A stretch of DNA of 9,763 nt from a bacterium (GTDB taxonomy: Bacteria; JAHJDO01): assembly GCA_023129655.1 (NCBI GenBank), contig JAGMBN010000042.1, positions 1-9,763 on the forward strand, given 5' to 3'. Below are positions 6,601 through 9,763 of the stretch, in pieces. The position numbers and the translations under genes were made by a program. A model generated the notes under the pieces. It saw only the letters and a list, made by a program, of their open reading frames with translations. It had not been told where the DNA came from and did no database searches. How positions within the stretch are numbered: position 1 is the stretch's first letter; every line of letters begins with the position of its first letter.

Positions 6601-6685
6601 AAAAATCGAATACATCTATGGGTACAAAGCGAATAGTTAGAAAAGAAAAAGCCAATAAAACTACACCCAAACTGCATTTTTTCAT
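3638..6685 (-). CDS. pilQ: Secretin (PilQ/GspD family) with five N-terminal TPR-like repeats
   Basis: Secretins form the outer-membrane channel through which pili or secreted proteins pass. This 1015-residue protein starts with a long signal peptide, hydrophobic at 5-20, with a likely cleavage after AYA (43). Five TPR-like units lie near 54-98, 131-175, 219-262, 318-362 and 397-441 (for example QYYKRGDYERAIIECQKV). They are joined by Lys/Glu-rich, probably coiled-coil linkers. An N0-like domain begins near 506 (VPLVKYTGTDLRDVVLFL) and is interrupted by an Ala/Gly/Pro-rich stretch (541-569). A second N domain runs to about 720 with its own loop (641-670). The secretin barrel occupies roughly 720-1000, with VPFLSDIPLLGKLF at 967-980 as the family signature. 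There is no lipobox and no C-terminal pilotin-binding domain. GGAGG lies 7 bases before ATG 6685. It is last in the operon, 21 bases after the HR-domain gene. Whether the machine is a pilus or a T2SS cannot be told here. Confidence 0.92.
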   Translation of the reverse strand: MKKCSLGVVLLAFSFLTIRFVPIDVFDFCPQIFSVVSSQVAYAGTALSKSDQKKVKEYYKSARQYYKRGDYERAIIECQKVREIDQYNSGAHRLLKKAQACMQKKRKKGLEEQRKKEELAKEQAEEQKQEKLDELFDVAKGLYSDEKYDAAIAQCMEILKMDSDNKSAKKLVIKSEESIQIAREKELANKGRLAEQARLEAQKQAEKDIKLKEKAKEEKIAGLLKNARQLYKDKDYKQALTVYQKVLNIDPRNKKALKMAERARGKIGISEQEAAEKTSKLAKQKAEEDTKKEAGLMALQKKKIEERRQKEKEELENKIETHYRSGKKLYRDDEYFAAIGEFKAVLALDSAHEEAKEYLEASEELLKEQNERKSARQAKVAKKEIARKERLRKKDIQDKITDAKIEADVGEYDEAIKILEGVLPDVLDENIRRRIEFLISKVRTEKTVKEEKLSRKKLRTISDEWMLEVTKAQLPPAEAKRLKELEREKEKADAARELRNRASSIKVPLVKYTGTDLRDVVLFLIKQTGINIVVDEAIFSGGAVAPAAPAAEGAEGWGGETAPAVAAGPVNTKVTCFLQNMTLLSVLEAILRPKGLDYKFAKEYIWVSTKNRILTQPLEDLETRVYSLEYGSSMNIKRLEESGFKTTAEDQATGLGAAGDSEDTAQVSGESVKELLETLVPQPTGASITVQSELNKLFVKNTPENLDKTEKILAELRTPVQVSIEARYVYVRLTEGEEIGIGFTGISKYSELGGKHGSTEVKNAAGAITEDEQYTTGGSHETHTITGSLVSGITGLASTGAAFTYAAVLNEIQFTNYLRAIQSRTDTNTLSAPKLTVLNNKPGIVKFITTINYVDTVSSSSTTSTGGVTTTNYDYTFTEKDVGMILNVTPQVNEATNCVTLFLQPVISNVDDWTNYTISTVGTTSTTIARPDFYSKDIETYVTIHDGDTVVLGGFMEDTAGKTVYKVPFLSDIPLLGKLFQTKVKSKDKKKLLIFITVNILDASGNARTASQDRL

Positions 6686-6706
6686 TATTAAACCTCCAGG
6701 AATAAA

Positions 6707-7279
6707 CTATTTCTTAATTTCTATTTTTAGATCTTTCTTCTTATTTTTGTCGAATAGTAGCACGTAAGTTTTTGTTATGTCAAGAACTTTAAGTTTTTCA
6801 ACAAGTTCACCTTTCTCCACATAAAATCCTTTTCCTGTGCTTTTATTCTTTATTGCTGCAATCAGCCGTCCTCCAATATCAATAACGCCAGTATATTCAT
6901 ATTCTACTTGTGGTTTAGCTTTCTTTTTAGCTATCTTTTTTATTACAGCCTTTTCCTTAATCTTAAGCCTTGGCACAGAAGAAAAGGCGTTGCGTTTATA
7001 AAAATCGCGATAGTATAGAATAGGCTTTTTAGTAAAAAGTCCGGCAGAAGAGTCTAAAGTTCCTTCTATTGAGATAGCCTTATTCAAAATACATGGATTA
7101 TACCCTTCTTGCTTTAACCCAAATTCAGCCTCTACGGATATACCTACTCCTTTGCTGTGTCCCCACTGCATGCCCAGTCTGACAGAAAGAAAGAGAAAAA
7201 TAGCCAGAATAAGCCAAAAAATTGCTTTTTCAAAATTATCCTTGAGAAAAACCAAAACCTGAATTAATAGCGTTGTCAA
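6707..7279 (-). CDS. PilP/GspC-like inner-membrane protein with periplasmic HR domain
   Basis: This protein probably links the inner-membrane assembly proteins to the secretin, as PilP and GspC do. The 190 residues from TTG 7279 show one membrane helix at about 18-39 (AIFWLILAIFLFLSVRLGMQW). A periplasmic stretch with the RNAF motif (96-99) follows, then a Lys/Ala-rich linker (106-123). The C-terminal domain (127-189) has the HR-domain pattern YTGVIDIGGRLIAAI, GKGFYVEKGELVEKLKV, and a final VLLF strand. A membrane anchor without lipobox makes it more GspC-like than classical lipoprotein PilP. A longer TTG start exists at 7300 but lacks a ribosome site. GGAGG at 7293-7289 stands 9 bases before TTG 7279, which overlaps the pilO stop as TTGA. 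Its place between pilO and the secretin gene supports the role. Overall similarity to known PilP is weak, so the family call rests on context and the HR pattern. Confidence 0.75.
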   Translation of the reverse strand: MTTLLIQVLVFLKDNFEKAIFWLILAIFLFLSVRLGMQWGHSKGVGISVEAEFGLKQEGYNPCILNKAISIEGTLDSSAGLFTKKPILYYRDFYKRNAFSSVPRLKIKEKAVIKKIAKKKAKPQVEYEYTGVIDIGGRLIAAIKNKSTGKGFYVEKGELVEKLKVLDITKTYVLLFDKNKKKDLKIEIKK

Positions 7280-8010
7280 GTCTTTTTGCCTCCAATCCAA
7301 ACAATTGTATTTATTAACAATTCAAGAGAAAGCATATTTGTTTCCTTTGAAGTTATAGAGATCTTCTCCACAACATACAGTTCAGGAGCATTTTGCACAT
7401 TATATAAAAATTGAGTGATTGCCGTAAGATTGCCATTTACATAAAGTTCTATAGGAACTTCTTCAAAATAAGATTTATTGGAAATCTCTCCAAATGTTAA
7501 GCTATTAATCGAGACTAAATTGCTATTAATACCCAGTTTAAGAATATCCTGTATAACTTTAAGCTGCCTCAATAAAGCAGGAACTTGTTCCTTATCAGGC
7601 ATTGTATCTGAGAATCCCAATGATGGAGGGATTTCCACACCTGATTTGTTGGAAAGCTTAAGCATCTCTCCTCTTACAGTTAATAATCTCTGCTGAAAAA
7701 AAAGCACAGGATTTCCTGATGTTGGCACCTGAGCGCTTTGCTCAAAAGTCAGATGTTTCTTTACCAACTCATCCTCTTTTTTTAATCTCTTATTGCCCTC
7801 CTCCAATACCTTGATAATCGCTTTGGATGGAGGCCCTTCGTTTCTAGACAAATACTTTCTCAGTTTAGCAGATTCAGAAGTGTATTGACGGTCCACAACA
7901 CGCTCTTTTTTTCTTATAGGACCGGCTAATGAAAAATATAACACACCAAGAATAACCAATGTTACTATGCCTATTCCTATAAGTATATACTTTTCAGAAA
8001 CGCGTCTCAA
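7276..8010 (-). CDS. pilO: PilO-like type IV pilus / GspM-type assembly protein
   Basis: PilO dimerises with PilN through periplasmic ferredoxin-like domains and helps align the inner-membrane machine with the secretin. The 244-residue protein has a single membrane helix at 8-29 (YILIGIGIVTLVILGVLYFSLA). A charged, probably coiled-coil stretch follows (33-87). The C-terminal part (about 145-237) holds the PilO pattern VPIELYVNGNLTAITQFLYNV and LYVVEKISIT, with terminal beta strand LSLELLINTIVW. The first possible start is TTG 8010; no ATG or GTG precedes the membrane helix, and AAGGA lies 8 bases upstream within the end of the pilMN gene. Only four bases separate it from that gene's stop. Its own stop overlaps the next start. 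The family call rests on architecture and gene order as well as the sequence pattern. Confidence 0.83.
   Translation of the reverse strand: MRRVSEKYILIGIGIVTLVILGVLYFSLAGPIRKKERVVDRQYTSESAKLRKYLSRNEGPPSKAIIKVLEEGNKRLKKEDELVKKHLTFEQSAQVPTSGNPVLFFQQRLLTVRGEMLKLSNKSGVEIPPSLGFSDTMPDKEQVPALLRQLKVIQDILKLGINSNLVSINSLTFGEISNKSYFEEVPIELYVNGNLTAITQFLYNVQNAPELYVVEKISITSKETNMLSLELLINTIVWIGGKKT
7289..7293 (-). promoter_or_regulatory. Shine-Dalgarno GGAGG that sets the HR-domain gene start at TTG 7279
   Basis: GGAGG lies within the last codons of pilO and leaves 9 bases to TTG 7279. The upstream TTG at 7300 would place this motif inside the coding region and has no ribosome site of its own (upstream sequence AATACAATTGTTTGGA). 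The resulting TTGA overlap parallels the ATGA overlap of coaE and rho. Confidence 0.7.
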
Positions 8011-8014
8011 TCTT

Positions 8015-9610
8015 CTATTCCTTCTTTAATACAAGATTTAACTCAAACTGGATCTTAACCTGCTCAGTCCTCTCGGCTTTGAGATCGCTGTCTGTAGAAC
8101 CTTTATTCTCTTTTGCAGAAATCAGTTTAGCATTCTCAAAATACGGTGAAAATTTTAAGCGAGAGATAAAATCGTCTAGAGCAGGATACGAATCCGCCAG
8201 ACCAACTATTGATAAAGCATTCTCTTTCTCTCCCACATGGGAAGAAAATTGTGAAATGATAACACTGGAAGGAGTAAGTCTGCTTATTTCCATTAGTGTT
8301 CTAGCCCACAAATCCCTCTTAAAAATTACAGACTTAGAAACATTTAATCTCTGTTTTATCTTTGTCCTTTCATCCTTTAACTCATTTATTCTGGGAACAA
8401 ATGAGTCGTACTTCTTTAATATATCTTTTATTCTCTGCAGCTTAGAATACTTAATCGTATAGCTCTGGATAGTAAATATATGCACTGTTATAAAGATCAA
8501 TATTGATAAAACCGCTGACATAATTAACGGCATTCTTTTCTTCTTAAATTTCTTTTCTGTAATTAGTTCAGGAGGAAGAAGGTTTGCTTTTGTATCAGAT
8601 TCCCCAAGCGCTGTTAACGCGGACCCAATAGCGACACTCCAAGCATTGGGAGTCTGACTAACAATATCCAGCACCTTCTTATTGCTAATTAGAATATTTG
8701 AAAAAGGGTTTAGCTCAACTACTTCCATTTTAAGATTATTAGATAGAAACGCTGCGATTTCCTTTAAGTTGGAAGCCTGCCCTGTTAAAACAACCTTTCT
8801 AAATTCTGCTTTTCTATCCATTTGAGACATATAAAAACTAATTGACCGATGTATCTCGCCACTCAAAGTTTCTAAAACAGATACAGCCGCATTAATATCT
8901 TCTTTTTTAAATTTTACCTTTTCAGCGTCTTCAAAACCTACGCTTCTCTCCTTTTGAATCGCTCTAGTAATATCATTTCCTGCAATATGTATTGATCTGG
9001 AGAAAACTAATTGTTCCCCACTTGCAACACTAATATCAGTTGATATTGCTCCTATATCTATCAGCACAATCGGTCCGTTATCTAAAACATCATTAAATTT
9101 AGCGCAATCGAATACTGCAAATGAAGTAGCTTCAATTAGATCTGCAGCTATCCCCACACTGGAAATTCTGGCTAGAAGATCATTAATCAGCCCTGATTTT
9201 ACAGCAACTAAAGCAACATTTATCTCCTGAATTGTTTTATCATCATCTTTTAAGATCTGATAGTCCCAAATAACCTCCTCTAACGGGAAGGGAACCTGTT
9301 GCTGAGCTTCGTATTTTATGATCTGTTTTATTCTGCTCGCTCTTACAGATGGGACATTAAAGTGTCGAATAATAACAGAACGTCCAGGCATAGATACTAC
9401 TAGCTGAGATTTTTCAAATTTTTTGAAAGGGGCGACTGCCTCTGTAAGCGCTGAAACTATATTTTCTTCTTTTGATCTTCCATCCTTTGTATTTATCCTG
9501 ACAATATTTGCATTCTTAAGTTCTATCCCTTGAGAAGTTTGGACAAGCTCTACAATCTTAATATAATTGCCGCCAACATCAAGCCCTACGCCACTTTTAA
9601 CCTTAGCCAT
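8015..9610 (-). CDS. pilM: PilM-PilN fusion protein (GspL-like layout)
   Basis: PilM is the actin-like cytoplasmic ATP-binding partner of PilN; both belong to the alignment complex of type IV pili. Here they are one 531-residue chain, numbered from ATG 9610. Residues 1-340 are PilM: first phosphate motif GLDVGGNYIK (9-18), signature EAQQQVPFPLEEVIWDYQI (101-119), second phosphate motif LIDIGAISTD (183-192), adenosine motif VVLTGQASNLKE (273-284) and NPF (301-303). NLLPPELI (343-350) matches the N-terminal NLLP motif with which PilN normally binds PilM. It is followed by a membrane helix (360-381), a coiled-coil-like stretch (385-425) and the PilN ferredoxin-like domain (435-531). Actin-like domain, membrane helix and periplasmic domain in one chain is the plan of GspL in type II secretion. 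A GTG at 9625 is in frame, but ATG 9610 starts like other PilM proteins (MAKVKSGVGLDVG) and has a weak GTGGA 10 bases ahead. It is first in its operon. Confidence 0.9.
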   Translation of the reverse strand: MAKVKSGVGLDVGGNYIKIVELVQTSQGIELKNANIVRINTKDGRSKEENIVSALTEAVAPFKKFEKSQLVVSMPGRSVIIRHFNVPSVRASRIKQIIKYEAQQQVPFPLEEVIWDYQILKDDDKTIQEINVALVAVKSGLINDLLARISSVGIAADLIEATSFAVFDCAKFNDVLDNGPIVLIDIGAISTDISVASGEQLVFSRSIHIAGNDITRAIQKERSVGFEDAEKVKFKKEDINAAVSVLETLSGEIHRSISFYMSQMDRKAEFRKVVLTGQASNLKEIAAFLSNNLKMEVVELNPFSNILISNKKVLDIVSQTPNAWSVAIGSALTALGESDTKANLLPPELITEKKFKKKRMPLIMSAVLSILIFITVHIFTIQSYTIKYSKLQRIKDILKKYDSFVPRINELKDERTKIKQRLNVSKSVIFKRDLWARTLMEISRLTPSSVIISQFSSHVGEKENALSIVGLADSYPALDDFISRLKFSPYFENAKLISAKENKGSTDSDLKAERTEQVKIQFELNLVLKKE

Positions 9611-9648
9611 ATTATATAATTCCACTTAACTAACTTATCTTCAACAGG

Positions 9649-9677
9649 ATTCTATCATTGCCATTTCGTATTGTCAA
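9649..9677 (-). promoter_or_regulatory. Sigma70-type promoter of the pilMN-pilO-HR-secretin operon
   Basis: The -35 box TTGACA (9677-9672) is a perfect consensus. The spacer is 17 bases and the -10 box TAGAAT (9654-9649) matches 5 of 6, preceded by TGA as an extended -10. The predicted start is near G9642, leaving a leader of about 32 bases to ATG 9610. The -35 box overlaps the stop codon of the upstream permease gene, so the operon can be transcribed on its own even if read-through from upstream also occurs. This is the best promoter in the window. Confidence 0.8.
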
Positions 9678-9763
9678 GAACATGTGTCAACAGGGTCAAG
9701 TATATCTCTCAGACCTTCGCCTAATAGGTTATAACTAAGTACTGTTATAAGAATAGCAAGTCC
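9674..9763 (-). CDS. C-terminal end of a DppC/OppC-type peptide ABC transporter permease (partial)
   Basis: The last 29 codons and stop (TGA 9676-9674) of a gene entering from the right edge read GLAILITVLSYNLLGEGLRD, then ILDP and VDTCS. The segment from NLLGEGLRD to LDP is the characteristic end of the second permease subunit of dipeptide and oligopeptide importers (typically 'NLLGDGLRDALDP'). This subunit spans the inner membrane and passes peptides or nickel-type ligands from a periplasmic binding protein. Only the tail is visible, so the substrate cannot be told. It is unrelated in function to the pilus genes that follow and is separated from them by their own promoter. Confidence 0.82.
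   Translation of the reverse strand, partial: GLAILITVLSYNLLGEGLRDILDPVDTCS

Noticed and set aside
9660..9700. Three TTGAC words in a row as a possible operator upstream of the pilus operon
   Set aside because: Spacing is irregular (9 and 13 bases) and two of them lie within the permease codons for conserved LDP and following residues, so chance and coding constraint explain them.

Overview
The window is tightly packed, low-GC bacterial DNA in which every supportable gene lies on the minus strand, so transcription runs from high to low coordinates. A secretin with an export signal implies a cell with an outer membrane. The AT-rich composition, the four-gene pilus or secretion cluster with a TPR-bearing secretin, the GT-C type membrane protein and the many short palindromic repeats suggest an uncultivated Gram-negative lineage. 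Candidatus Omnitrophota or a neighbouring phylum of the PVC or Elusimicrobiota side is my best guess. That is inference from style, not a proven assignment.

Read in the direction of transcription, the window opens with the last 29 codons of a DppC/OppC-type peptide ABC transporter permease (9763-9674). A near-consensus sigma70 promoter whose -35 box overlaps that gene's stop codon (9677-9649) starts a compact four-gene operon. Its genes are a PilM-PilN fusion (9610-8015), a PilO-like protein (8010-7276), a PilP/GspC-like HR-domain protein (7279-6707) and a 1015-residue secretin with five TPR-like repeats in front of its N domains (6685-3638). Together they form the alignment subcomplex and outer-membrane channel of a type IV pilus or type II secretion machine. 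No motor ATPase, platform protein or pilin is in the window.

After a 200-base gap filled with repeats comes a housekeeping group: a stand-alone 5'-3' exonuclease like the N-terminal domain of DNA polymerase I (3437-2586), a second repeat-filled gap of 231 bases, dephospho-CoA kinase coaE (2354-1755) and transcription terminator rho (1758-490). coaE and rho overlap by four bases (ATGA). A third repeat-bearing gap of 173 bases separates rho from the first 105 codons of a GT-C-like membrane protein that runs off the left edge (316-1). No gene-free stretch exceeds 300 bases, and I saw no tRNA, rRNA, CRISPR array or insertion sequence.

The most unusual layer is the repeats. At least three dispersed families are present: a GC-rich GGGGCAAGCCC hairpin element, a CGTCATTGCGA palindrome, and an AT-rich element of AATTATTAATT type placed just after stop codons. 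One arm of the CGTCATTGCGA element lies in frame inside coaE and is translated. A copy of the GGGGCAAGCCC element lies in frame inside the left-edge gene. These repeats seem to have shaped protein sequence, gene borders and possibly a promoter. I did not find a clear new multi-gene system; the strongest leads are the translated repeats, the polymerase-less exonuclease in a polA-like position, and the fused PilM-PilN with a TPR-armed secretin.
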